DNA from: Lota lota
Taxonomy: Eukaryota > Chordata > Actinopteri > Gadiformes > Lotidae
Direction of reading: 5' to 3'
DNA length: 64,000 nt
Assembly: GCA_026745465.1 (NCBI GenBank)
Contig: JACYXH010000175.1
Span: 4,171,501 to 4,235,500, forward strand
The position numbers were made by a program, and so were the translations under genes. Shown piece after piece: positions 20,014-31,496 of the stretch; the stretch's first letter is position 1, and each line of letters opens with the position of its first letter. The notes below the pieces were generated by a model that was given only the letters and a program-made list of their open reading frames with translations, did no database searches and was not told the DNA's origin.

Positions 20014-21394
20014 GTTTTTAAAGAACCAAAAGAAACCAGATTTTCCTTGCTCCTTTTTTTAATATTGGTATTGATAGAAAATTGGATGGCTAAAGAACAA
20101 TGATAATAATTATTACAATCCACCATTATAACCAGAAAATGGCATTAGCGGTTTTACCTGAAAGAAATATTGACTCCATTTAAAATAAATAAATGAATAA
20201 AAAAGTAATCAAAGTAGGATGCCGTTGAGGGCCAGTGCTCAGGGTTCATTCAAAAGCTTATACAACGTTTTGTCTTCAAGTTCAGTTTTATAACATCATC
20301 AGCTGCTGGTTTTGTTTTTGTTGATTTTCATTTAGATATGCATGTTCTGTCCATAATTTACATGTAACATAGTTGATTTGTTTCCTTAAGGGGAATGTAA
20401 CGGTGAGAGTTTAAAAAACAAGGAAATCCGGTATCTGGCTGTCGCAAGCCTGTAATAAGCCCGTCCAATCAATTAATTCGGCTTGAATGAATTTATTGGA
20501 TGGCCTGTCTACCTACCTGCGCACCCTCTGCCCATGCACTCATTGCGCATGACCGGAGTCGTCCACAAGGCTAGGCAGACCTATTGCGAACGCTAGCGAG
20601 CGAGTCACTTGTTTTGGGGCGTGGCTTTGGAGGGAGGCCTGAAGGGAGGGGTTGGATTTCTTCAGTTACTGTAGATGCTTTCAAAATGTAGCTTACTCTG
20701 GCTGTTTTCTCCAAATGACCTACCCTAGCTTTAAACTGAACTCAGGTTTGGCTCTTAAGACTATTTTTAGTTATGCAAGGGGAGGGATACCATTCAATCA
20801 TGCTCAGTACTCATTACTCTTGAATGTGTATTTATATGCAGTGGGTTTTAACTTCATCCATGTTCAATCTCATCTCACTCGGTTTCTTTTATCCTGTATG
20901 CAGCTATTGCTGTACTGATTTAGTCCAAGGCAATAAATGAAAAGAATCAAAGCAGGCTACAGACGGCATAATGAATACATATAGTTTAATATTTTGGTCA
21001 TGGTTTTGTTGTAGTGCATTCAATATTCATTTTGTTGAAATGTTCTTTTTCATTTTCAAAGTTTATAATAATAATTTTGGGTAGATTTGTTTGGGTTACT
21101 AAGGTATACATACCACAGTGCTTTATACATTTTGTTCCCAGTGTGTGTGGGGGTTGAAGAAAACGATATATTCTGTATACGTTAATGTTTACTTCTCTTT
21201 TCAAATATATATGATATAAGGTTGCATTAAGGGCTAAGGAATAGTGTTTAGAAGATTACTTGCTGTTTTGATAATCTGTAATCTAAAGTTAACTGAAAAG
21301 TATATATTCAAAAGATAGACAGGGAGGCTGGGGCAAACATCTTGAAAAATAAATAAACGTCTATGTCCTCAATGTCTAAATGTTTCCTTTGTAA
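20014..21394 (+). other. SAMHD1 copy 1 3' UTR and downstream DNA
   Basis: The region is conserved after copies 3 and 4. A first AATAAA lies at 20184-20189 and another at about 20930 ('caataaatga'), either of which could end the transcript. No other coding is visible. Confidence 0.5.
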
Positions 21395-21411
21395 CCACCA
21401 GAGGGCAGCAC
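21395..21411 (+). promoter_or_regulatory. CTCF-like site downstream of copy 1
   Basis: CCACCAGAGGGCAGCAC fits the vertebrate CTCF core motif. The same 17 bases occur at 46123-46139 and 61880-61896, once after each full SAMHD1 copy. Confidence 0.5.
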
Positions 21412-21896
21412 GACCGCATGCGTTTCTCCAAGAAGGCGGTCATCCCCAGTCACCTGATAAACGTTTCCTATTTGGAAATAACTCTTAAATGATACACGTC
21501 AATATGTATTTAAAAGTTATTTAACACGTTGAAAAAAAAGTGTGTGGCCTAGGTGGTCAATAATGAACCTCTATTTGTATTGTTTTCATCTGTGGTCGGT
21601 TATAAACTCACATCTCTTTATCAGAATTTGTGCTATTCTGGTCAATTTACCAGCGGGGAGGAGTTTTGTTGGTCTCTTCAACCAGGAAGACATCATACAG
21701 GATGTCCAGAGACACACGCGCATGCCCCTCCACGGATAATGGAGACCAGCGATGGCAAGGTGCCTTCTTTCTTTTTGGTGATGCCATTTTCTTCAGGCGT
21801 CAAGCCTTTTCTTTAGTGGGCACAAAAAAAAAAGGTGTTAAAATCATATTTCATTGTAGAGAGCACACAACACATTGATTTGCTCTCACTGTCTCA

Positions 21897-22027
21897 CCAA
21901 CACAGGCACATCAGGAGAAGGCATCGGCATTGCTGTGCAGGCTCCCTGCTCAGTGCTGCTCCAGACCAATGATGCAGGGATCTTGGATGTCGCCCAACCT
22001 CAAGGGCATAGCTGGTTATGTGGGGAC
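21897..22027 (-). mobile_element. Gypsy fragment (protease/RNase H junction region)
   Basis: This stretch matches 46990-47117 and 3285-3390. It is joined on the left to the conserved SAMHD1 3' flank at 'tcaccaacac' and on the right to SAMHD1 intron 1 sequence. Relative to the copy after SAMHD1 copy 3, about 360 bp is deleted at the left junction. Confidence 0.75.
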
Positions 22028-23214
22028 ATTGGTTTATTTTGGATGATTATTTAGATTTTAACTTCCAAAGCTAGATGACTCATAACTGTTTTTTCCCCCA
22101 ACGACACTTAAACATTCGCTCCAGGAGAGATGATGCACGTGGCAAAAGGCTTTTTGGCCTAATTTAAAATATGATTTCAATATAGAAATGTGATATAATA
22201 TCACACAATATAGTTTCTTAACCATGTTTGGTCTCTTAGATTGTAGTGTGCTCAGTTGTGATCGCTTTCTAGGCATTTTCACTTTTTTAATCATACAAAG
22301 ATTTAGTATTTGTGAGCTGTGCTTTTCTAAACGTGCAAATGACTGTGTTAGCTTTGTAAATTGTAAATAAGGTCCAAATGTTATCTTGGTCAGCATCCTA
22401 TGAGTTGCCAGGTTTGACTCTAGTTTGACTCTTGCAAGATAATTTACATGGCATTAACCGTCAGGGAAATAAGTCGTAAGGAACATCCCTAATAATATAT
22501 GATAATTGCCAAATGAAATGTGCTGCTCTAAGTTTCTCTTTCTCTGATCCACTTATCTTACACTCATTTTATTATTTCTCCAGACCTAATGATCCCGGCT
22601 TTAACAAGGTAATATACAAAGTAATAAAGTAATAAAGTAATAAAGTAAGTAAAGTTTACATCATTTTGCCACAGATAGATTTATAGATAAGACTCAGTAA
22701 GTGGTTGCTAAGCTAAAAGTTTGAATCGTTAAGGTTTGCTGAGACAAACTCTTATTGAGCCAAAGGAATATCCACACATGTGAAGCATAATGCAAAACTA
22801 TAAACCCTGTATTCAGCATTTATGCTCTCCAACCCACTTTGTTTCAAAACAAGGGTACAGGCCAGACAGCTTCTAGGCCTGTTATCTCCGCAGTAGTGAA
22901 TGAGCTGGTTTTGTGCCTGCGGTATTTCTGTGATGTACAACATGTTGCATTACGCTGCTACAACCTATCAACACATAATCCCCGGATCCATAGACGGGCT
23001 AGCCTGAATGCGAGGCTTGGAGTAATGTTTTTTTATCTCTCCTCTTTCAGGTGTTTAATGACCCCATCCATGGACACATTGAAATCCACCCTCTTCTGGT
23101 CAGAATCATAGACACACCTCAGTTCCAAAGACTGAGGAACATCAAGCAGCTCGGAGGGGCCTACTTCATTTTCCCCGGAGCATCTCATAATCGCTTTGAG
23201 CATTCCATTGGGTA

Positions 23215-23292
<78 letters not shown>

Positions 23293-24030
23293 AGGTGGAC
23301 ACCTTGTACTAGGGTTGGGCCAGTGTAACATTTTTCAAACCGTTTTGATAATTAGTCAAACCCCGAATCGTACCGCTAATATCTTTACCATCTGATGGCA
23401 CGCACATGTCCACGGAGCAGTTGAACATAATGAGTTGTGCCTCGCACACTCTACACAATTTTTCAAAGTAAGCACAGCACAGCACACACTAACCGATTCC
23501 ATTTCCCACAACCCAGTCCTGATTCTCAAAATTCCCAATTAGAATTTTAAGAGCAAAAACTTGATTTTAGGGTAAAGAAATATGGCGGACAGCGGCCATG
23601 CTATGCTAGATGTTGCATTTGTTTGTTTTTTCGGTGGTGTCGGAGGTGACACACCCCTGGGTGGCACCCACCGCGGTGGTGCGTGGCTGTTGCCTACGTG
23701 GCATGTGGCAGGGTTAACTGCAACACTTATATAGCAGCATTTAACTGGGTTATCTTGTACTGGCCACTTTTGTTTGTTATTGTTTGTATCTAACCAGATT
23801 CTCTGTGGCAACGTTTATCAATTAAACTATCTGTGTTTATTGACTGGTTGCAGAGTTGGGCACCTGGCTGGGAGGCTCGTGCAATCTCTGAATGAGAGGC
23901 AGCCTGAACTGCAGATCGATGACAGAGACATCCTCTGTGTGCAAATCGCTGGCCTCTGCCATGATCTGGGTGAGTAAGAGCCGCACCCCAACAGCCACCA
24001 TCTGCCAGTTTCTGTGTGAGCATGACACCA
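22028..24030 (+). pseudogene. samhd1: SAMHD1 copy 2, fragment with exons 2-4 only
   Basis: The fragment begins inside intron 1 ('tggtttattttggatgatta') and contains exon 2 (22584-22608), exon 3 (23051-23211, with a Val to Ile change in AYFIFPGA) and exon 4 (23854-23969). All are open with good splice sites. It then stops in intron 4 at a junction with a gypsy LTR. There is no exon 1 and nothing after exon 4, so it cannot make the enzyme. Intron details, such as the repeated 'aataaagt' block near 22625, match copy 3 most closely, while exon 4 has a 'caatctctga' shared with copy 4. Confidence 0.9.
23216..23291 (+). repeat. (GT)n microsatellite at the exon 3 donor, copy 2
   Basis: The donor is gtatgtgt and runs straight into a GT tract with one TT interruption. 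Confidence 0.9.
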
Positions 24031-24381
24031 GTGTGGCATTCTTGTAAGTAAGACGCAATGGTCTCTTTATTGGTCAGTAAAACTGTGAGACATGGACTTA
24101 CTTAACATGACTTTGCTGTTACCTTTAATCAGCAAGGTTGTCAGTGATTACGTACTCTAAATGCCGTGATATGCTTCACACTAAGTACATGTACGCATAA
24201 GCAGGATGCCTGCCACACACGTTTTCTGCGTTCGTTTGGTGGGTCCATTGTGCACGTCTCCCTAGGCCATGGGTGTACGCATACTCAAGGTGCAATACCA
24301 ACAGACATTGTGGGGCATATACCATGACCTTCTGCAAGATGGAAATAGGAAACAGCAAATAAGTAGTAGTAGGCTACACAC
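24031..24381 (-). repeat. Gypsy LTR after SAMHD1 copy 2
   Basis: It matches 47345-47680 and the LTR at 4565. It directly abuts the truncated SAMHD1 copy 2 at a shared 'tgacacca'. Confidence 0.7.
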
Positions 24382-26482
24382 CCCTTCATCCGCCGTAGCT
24401 GTCTGCCAGACCGTCATGTCATTTCATTGTTTTTGTTCATAAGCACATCAACAATGCATTTGTTTGATGTTCATTTGAAGTTACTAGAAATTATGGAAAA
24501 TAATATATCAGAGCATGAAGTAGGTTTGGCAGCCTTTTCAACGTCCCGCGCCATTTCAAAATGTTTAGGCCTACACGTTTTTATTGCACATTGGTTTATT
24601 TACTGCTGCTGCAAGTCTCACGTCGCAATGCATGGTTGAATCAATGAATTTTATTTTATGACAAAAATGCCCCTTCCACATTTTTAACAGCCCCCTCAGT
24701 CACTTCATCCTGGAGCCGGGCCTGGTACAGTCATCGTATACAACCTGATCTGTAAGCTCAAAATATGACCTTACACGGCTCATATTTTGAAGTGTGGTTC
24801 CATGGCTAGGTAAAACATGGATGCCCACGCTAAACTTTGGACGATCATCATAAACGTATTTGCGAATGTGTTCATGTTAAAGTTAAAACAGCATATAACT
24901 ACATAAACGTTTAATTGTATGGGTTTAACCAACTACTGTATTGGTAAGCTGATTGGTCTGAAAGCATACAAAGTTGAAACCCCCAACATTTTAGCTACAT
25001 CCACGCTTTTAGCAAGTAGCAGCTTCTGCTTTATCCTTTTCATTTTTTTAACGGACAATTATTCTTATCGGTTAGCGGTTATTAACATTATGACATTATC
25101 CATTGTCAGGAAGTAATGTTTCAGGGTTGGCTATTACCCTGTTAAAGGGTCATTATGGGGCTCATGGCTGCAGCTCCGTTAACATGAAAAATAATATAAG
25201 TTAAGCGTGGCTCCCAATTGGTAATCGTCTTTCCCAAATGACAATCCATTGTGTACTCGGCTGTGTAGCTCTGTTAAAAAACAAACATAATATTATTATT
25301 ATATCAGTGAGAGGGGCGAGGAAGATCCGATGGTTACATGGTTTAAGCATTTTACAGTATTTACAACAATGTTTAAAACATACCTGCAAGCAATGCACGA
25401 GCGTCATCCTGGTGTATCTTATTTTTTTGCTGCTCTGCTCTCGACTCCTGTTGCCTTTTTGAAGCCATTTCGATATAACGAGTTACCGTCAGATCCCAGT
25501 TTGTCAGGTGCAATCGAAGAAACCACAGGACGATGGAGGGATGGGGGGGCACCATAATTAATAGTATTATTTCGAGCAAATATGCATATCTTTGTATTGC
25601 CTAATAATGCTGTAATTAATGATGCCAATTGTCGTTGTGCTTCGTCTTAAATTTAAATAATTCATAATTATGATTATTTTGATGATGATCATAATTGTGG
25701 TGCGGTGCCCCCTCCAGCACTTGGTGCCCTACACGCAGCACTTGGTGCCCTACACGCAGCACGTGATGCGTGTGGTGAGAGCGGCGGCCCTGTGCGTGGA
25801 TGATGGCTGTTTTCAGCAGCCTCACCTGGAGTCTAATTGGGCTCTGGGGCTGGATGAGGCTGCACACCTGTTGCACATTGAGTAATCAGTGTGCACCGGT
25901 TAAACCAGCCATCACCGCACACACTCAGGGAGTTCTCCTAGATGGCAACATGAAGTACCAGGCCATGTATCATCCACTACAAACTTCACAATAAACCGGC
26001 TTAAACATCACCACCCTGCATACTTTCTTTGGAGGAGCCCAAGAAAAGTCACCTAGGTGGAGTGTGGCAGCCACCTAGGTGGCGTGTAGCAACGGACATT
26101 GCTACACTCATGTTAAACTTTGTACGAGCATCATAAGTGTATTTGTGAATGTATTCATGTTAAAGACAAAATGGCATATCACTACATTAGCGTTTAATTA
26201 TATGGGTTTAACCAACTACTGTATAGGTACGCTGATTGGTCTGAAAGCATATGAAGTTGAAAACCCCAAAATTTTAGCTACATCCACTGCATTGTTGTAG
26301 ATATTTGTCTCAAAGGTTTGCCACAAATGCATCTTTCAAAACACACTATTGCACTTTATGCTGCTCAGTTAACTAGCCATCTCTGCACACTATCCTTAAT
26401 ATCCACTGGCTCAACTTTATTAATTCTCCTTGGACTGACACTGCCATGTTGTCTCATTAGTTCACAGGCAGCTGCTGGGCTG
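24382..26482. repeat. Upstream flank of the copy 3 unit, duplicated at 47690-49820
   Basis: The two blocks match almost base for base over about 2.1 kb. A 20-bp tandem unit ('cacttggtgccctacacgca') is present twice at 25720-25760 but once in the other block. An LTR-like repeat related to the solo LTR at 59617 spans about 25793-26106. I see no convincing gene. Confidence 0.8.
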
Positions 26483-26979
26483 TGTTGTAGAAAAAACATG
26501 TAAAGTTGATAGTTCTCCCAAAATGTAACCTGATAGCTTAGCTGAAACGATCGGCACCCAATAAAACGCAGCCTTATCTAAACATTTTATGGTATGCGGC
26601 CGAGTCTGCTGTTGGACTCCCCCAACGGCAAAGGGCCTTTCTAACCCAAAGACATTCCCCCTCCCGACGAAGACCCCCAGCCGACGAGATGGACACATTC
26701 CTCATCAGGGCGCTGCCCTGGGGATATATCCGACGGTCGCAGACATCACCGTGTGCTTCTCCGGTGTTCTCTCGCGGGTGCACATCCTTAAGGTGTGGAC
26801 CCATCGACAAGAATACAGCGCGCTGTAGAGATAGTAACGAGTATCGGGATTTCACATTTTTGTACACTGTATTAGTATTGGAATAAAACTCAACACCGCA
26901 TTATTAATTCGACTTGCATTTTTGCTTCTTTTACCGGGTTTCCAAGTTTAACATTGTCCTTCCTTTTTTTTTAACAACA
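26483..26979 (+). repeat. ERV 5' LTR
   Basis: It is 497 bp, starting TGTTGTAG and ending TTAACAACA. A poly(A) signal AATAAA is at 26882-26887, which marks R. It differs from the 3' LTR at a single position. The open frames inside it, on either strand, occur in both LTRs and resemble no known protein. Confidence 0.95.
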
Positions 26980-26981
26980 AA

Positions 26982-26999
26982 TGGTGACCCCGACGTGAT
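26982..26999 (+). promoter_or_regulatory. Primer binding site, tRNA-Trp type
   Basis: TGGTGACCCCGACGTGAT lies two bases after the 5' LTR. It is complementary to the 3' end of tRNA-Trp, the primer used by avian alpharetroviruses. Confidence 0.85.
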
Positions 27000-27280
27000 T
27001 TCAAAGGAAGGCAAAGGAACCCGGCGCAGCCGACGACGGGCGGGAGGCCCCGGACCAACCTCTGTATCTCCTCGGCGCCAGTTTAAACTAGGTGAGCAGG
27101 ACCTGTGTTAGCAACCGAACCTGTATAGGACAATTCCGGCCCCCGGAATTTAATTTAGAATAGGCCCAGTCTATTAGGAGGAGATATAGATGGTGGGTAG
27201 GGATCTCCCACCGAGAGGTCTGCATCATTGTGTACCATGAACTAAATGCAAAGGTGTCAAATCACGTATATTCCATTAAA

Positions 27281-27785
27281 TGTTGGATGTTTGTTTGTTA
27301 GCCGTGATGGCGGAGTCGTCTAAGACGATGGGGAATTAAAAGTCAGTTTTGGATGTTTGTCTGTTGGCCGTGATGGCGGAGTCGTCCCAGACGAAGTATA
27401 ACTAAATGTTGGATGTTTGTTTGTTAGCCGTGATGGCGGAGTCGTCTTAAGACGATGGGGAATTAAAAGTTAGTTTTGGATGTTTGTCTGTTGGCCGTGA
27501 TGGCGGAGTCGTCCCAGACGAAGTATAACTAAATGTTGGATGTTTGTTTGTTAGCCGTGATGGCGGAGTCGTCTAAGACGATGGGGAATTAAAAGTTAGT
27601 TTTGGATGTTTGTCTGTTGGCCGTGATGGCGGAGTCGTCCCAGACAAAGTATAACTAAATGTTGGATGTTTGTTTGTTAGCCGTGATGGCGGAGTCGTCT
27701 AAGACGATGGGGGATTAAAAGTTAGTTTTGGATGTTTGTCTGTTGGCCGTGATGGCGGAGTCGTCCCAGACGAAGTATACGAATT
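27281..27785 (+). repeat. ERV leader tandem array, 126-bp period, four copies
   Basis: Units start at 27281, 27407, 27534 and 27660. Each unit is itself two half-units of about 63 bp sharing 'ggatgtttgt', 'ccgtgatggcggagtcgtc' and 'agacga'. Units are nearly identical, so the array is young. It lies between primer site and gag, where packaging and translation-start signals normally lie. Confidence 0.95.
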
Positions 27786-28160
27786 ACGAATTATAACCAA
27801 ATGTGACATGTCTGTAATTAAACTGTAATAGAGGAGTCGTGATGGTGAGGAATAATTGACAAAGGAGAAAAACCGTGACGGCGGTGTGATGAACTAATGT
27901 AAGAGAAAATAAGAACACGAGGGACGACGTAAACAACGATAGTCCAACGGTGGAAAGGTAGATAGGAAAAATAAAAAATATAATAATAATAAATAAAATA
28001 AAGAATAATTATAATTATAATACTAATAAGAAAAAGAATAATAATTATAAAAATAAAATAAGAATAAAATCAATAAAATAAAGTATAATAATAATAATAG
28101 TAATAATAATCAGGATAAAGGGGAGAGTTAATATACAAAGTTCCTCTGCCTCTGCATAAA
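27786..28160 (+). other. ERV leader, AT-rich low-complexity stretch
   Basis: 27960-28110 is almost only A and T with 'aataataat' repeats. No coding is visible. Confidence 0.6.
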
Positions 28161-28770
28161 AGATTGGGACAGATATCACCGCTACCGCTCGTCCACAGAA
28201 GTCCAGGGGTCAACCAGCGCTGGGGACTCTTCGGAGTTCAGGGAATTCCCACCTCACCAAAGTGATGTAGTGGTACCCGCCCTAAAGGACCCTGAGGGAG
28301 CGCGGTGGCGGATATACTGTTAAAAGAACCTGATGAAGTCTTAGTTCACTCAACAGGTTCTAAGTAAAGGTCTTTAACTATTGTCTATGTGTTTAGAGCT
28401 AGCTTGTTGGTCCAAATGTCTGTCTGTGTGTTTTATATGTTCTGTGTATCGTAACACAAGTGTACTAGACACTGGTTGAGTTGTAAGCACCAATATTAGA
28501 AAACTGGGCGGGATAAATTAGACATGGAGGTTAACTACTAGAATAACAAAACAGACAATATAAAAAAAAAAAAAACCTTCCTGAGGGACTATGAATATAA
28601 ATTACAGTAAAGTTGAAAAATAATTTTGAGATAATAATTGAGAGACAATTACCTAAGAAAGTAGTATAATAAATAAGTATGACAATTCAGAACTAAATTA
28701 ACAAGGATCCAAATGTTAAATTAATTTGTCGACAAAGAAAATACTGGGGGTTTGGAAAAGAAAGAAAATG
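28160..28770 (+). other. ERV segment shared with the ERV fragment at 1470-2090
   Basis: The same ordered blocks occur in both elements, with indels. No long frame is open in either, so this looks like untranslated leader. Confidence 0.65.
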
Positions 28771-29081
28771 GAAGGGGGAAAAGCTGTGTGTGTGTGTGTG
28801 TGTGAGCCTGAGCCTGTCTTCTTGTGTGTGGTAGGGCCCCTGAGATAAGGGAGGCCACTCCCACACTACAGAGTGGTAGACTACAGGAGAGGGGACTAGA
28901 CTCTGACTTCAGAAGAAACAATAGGGTTAATAAGGATATGGCTCTTACTATAATTGCTTTCTATTACAATTACATTTGTGTAACAATTACTGACTTGTTA
29001 CAAGTCAGTCAGATGATCATGTTATGACTAACTTTGTCTTTTACAGTTTTGTCTTTCTTTGTTAACAGTTGCCATTAATGC

Positions 29082-29261
29082 ATGATGCCTGCACGTCTCC
29101 AATTGCATGTTCTCCCACAGCTCGAGACCACCACTGTCCCGTCCCCTACCGATCGTCCCCCTCCTTACAGTGACTCAGATTCTGACTCCTTCTCTAATGC
29201 TGTAGCCTGTAGAAAGGTTTTGCTTAAAAAATATATATATAAAAAAAAAAAGATTACATAA
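29082..29261 (+). pseudogene. ERV Gag fragment with PPPY late-domain motif
   Basis: A 59-codon frame contains DRPPPYSDSDSDSF (residues 24-37). PPPY is the Nedd4-type ubiquitin-ligase binding motif that retroviral Gag uses for budding. After the motif the frame enters a lysine-rich AT stretch and stops. No matrix or capsid domain is recognisable around it. Confidence 0.5.
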
Positions 29262-29729
29262 GGATTTATCTATAAAAACATTTCGTATTGGTATTCGCGC
29301 ACCTGCACATCTGTTTTTCACAAGTGCACTACATTCTTTTTGTGGTAAACAGCTTTGCATGTGTACAACATTTTTTATGCAACTACAAAACACTAAACCA
29401 CCAAAAAACGGTTTTCATTGTTATACAGTCATGATATTTCTAACATGCTATACTATAACTCATCTGTCGTGCTATAGCTAGCCTGTCATCCTAGGCTAAC
29501 CCGTTGTGCTGTAGTTGGCCTGTTATGCTACTGTCAGTGCCTTTCCTTATGAGCTGAGCGTAACCAATGCTGTAGTTGAGTGAATAGGACAAACCAAGGG
29601 TGGCTGGCCTCTAGTGCCACCAATAGTGTACGTAGAGGGGAGATATAGGGCTCTGCTATTAGGTGGACAGTTGGGGATGCTTCATATTTTTAGTGACATG
29701 ATCGGGAGGGAGGGGCTAAAAGACAAGAT

Positions 29730-30475
29730 GCTGGAATTATAAATGACCTAACCCAGGCTACTGCAGGGCATCGTGAGGTACGTAGGCTTATGTTATCAAG
29801 GAGATATGGGATGTTGAGAGACAGATGTAGGGATAAAAGAGAAGATAGGTCAGATGATGGCCCCGGTGGTGGCGATACAACATGCCACCCCACAACGGCC
29901 GGCCCTGGTGTCCAACCCAGCTCATCCTTGGAACATATCAGCAAGGATACCGGAGCCAAGTGGCACCACCTCTCCCTCGCTGGGAGAGCCACAGCCCCTG
30001 TGTTCCCCTACAGACTCTGACTTCCAGCTCCCAGAGGCTCCAGACTATCAAGGGGATGGACGAGCCATGCCCCATCCTACCTCAACAGAGCCCAGGGTTT
30101 GGCAAAGACGACGACTCCCCTCGAACCATGTCTACCCGGCAGACACAGCTAGACCTGGACCGGATCGAACCAGTACAGTATTCCAGCCCACACCCCAATG
30201 TAAGACTAACAGACTCCCCGTAGACAATGGGAACAAACCCGTGCTTCCGCGGTCCTGAGGAGGACACGGCCCACCTCCAGGCTGCCCACCGGACCAGCTC
30301 AATGGCCCTGACTCCGAAATCAGGCAACCCGACCCTTATCGGGAAGGATGAGTATCAAGCACCTGACGACCCTACTCCCCTCACTAATGTCCTCAGGCCA
30401 CGAAAGAGAAGACAGCCCACTATGACTGTAACCACATCTTCCATCCAAACCGATAAGTGCCTGAAGCCCTTTTAG
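29730..30475 (+). pseudogene. Proline-rich ERV coding remnant, unassigned
   Basis: Three overlapping frames (29790-30020, 29854-30258, 30227-30475) rich in Pro, Arg and Asp follow each other with frameshifts. The first holds a basic stretch (MLSRRYGMLRDRCRDKRED). The composition would suit a Gag p12 or nucleocapsid-flanking region, or an Env proline-rich region. I cannot decide between them. Confidence 0.35.
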
Positions 30476-30710
30476 TATCTGCTGCGACGTTCATTATCAT
30501 CTTAGTGTGTTGTGGTTGTTGCTGTGTCCCCTGCGCCCGCTCCCTGTGCAACCGCCTAATAACACCGCCCTGACCCGAGAACAGGATAGAGCCATACAAA
30601 TGCCCTTACTACGAGCGGCGGCTCAGTACGACGATCAGGAAATGGAAGGGGATAACATCATCCTCGCACTAGGTTCACTCCCAATGATCTGCCAATACGA
30701 ATGTCCTTGA
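30454..30710 (+). pseudogene. Second env tail remnant (membrane anchor and cytoplasmic end)
   Basis: The frame from 30454 reads a hydrophobic stretch and then a Cys cluster (VCCGCCCVPCARSL, followed by NRLI). It parallels CCGCCCIPCLRALITRLI in the main Env (residues 317-334). A frameshift then moves the reading to the frame carrying AIQMPLL, which parallels ALHLPLL of the main Env tail. It is a partial copy of the 3' end of a related env. Confidence 0.75.
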
Positions 30711-31050
30711 TTGATTTAGTCTGTTACAAGGTACTCCACATATCCCATTACTGCTACATAGCTTTTCACTCGTTAATCAGGCATTTTGCATTACTATATC
30801 TTACTGCCTTGCCTATGTTCACCAGGATAGCGCCCTGCCAGGGCCTATGAATAAACGGGGTGGAATCTAGTATGGGGGTGTTACTGCCCATACTCCCATG
30901 ATCTCTCCTGGCAGGGGCTAAATGAACGATGCACCCCCAACCCGGCTTGCTATTTTTATTTTCCTTTACCTTAATGTGCCTTGTCTCGTGGAGTGTGGTG
31001 ACTACTGTACTCTTGTGATGTTTTTTCTGTTTAAAAAGTGGTCTGTGACC

Positions 31051-31496
31051 ACTTGCGGAGGATTGTTAGAACAAATGCAATACCCATGGTATGGTCGGAA
31101 GGAAAGTAAGGGCAGGGCCCGAGCCCCAATAGCCGTGGTCAGCTCGTTTTAATTACTCCATTTCGATGTGCATGCCATAGTAGACTTTAACTATCTACCT
31201 CCCCCAACTGCATGTTATCCTCCCTTATGTTATCATGTGAGAACATCTTGAGCAAGCGCCTCTCCATAAACATTGGGTCTGTTCTTGCCTGCATATCTTA
31301 TCTTGACCGAACGTTGTACCCGCTATAAATAATAGGAGGCGCTATAACTGTTGAGCTATGACCGAGTGACCGTGGGTTGGACCTGCTGTAGAGGTGCCCT
31401 AGCTTTTTACGACCGGGTGTCTGGCTCCAGTTGGCCAGCTGTGTGACATGTCAACAACACGATCCCCGACGAGGATGTAAACCCCCTCCTGGCCAC
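31051..31496 (+). repeat. Internal polypurine tract and LTR-like remnant inside the ERV
   Basis: 'gaccacttgcggaggat' followed by TGTTAGAAC at 31064 parallels 'gatcacttgggagggat' followed by TGTTGTAG at the true 3' LTR (33901). About 260 bp later there is a TATA box ('gctataaataatagg', near 31320), as in a U3 region. The sequence then runs into integrase at 31497. This looks like the 3' end of a second ERV captured inside the first. Confidence 0.6.

Noticed and set aside
24600..24740. Possible hAT-type terminal repeat ('gagccgggcctgg', and 'cagggccgatgctag' at 5152)
   Set aside because: No matching pair of ends, 8-bp duplication or transposase could be found.
26462..26886. Open frames on both strands inside the LTR (76-97 codons)
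   Set aside because: They occur unchanged in both LTRs because the LTRs are near-identical, and resemble no known protein.
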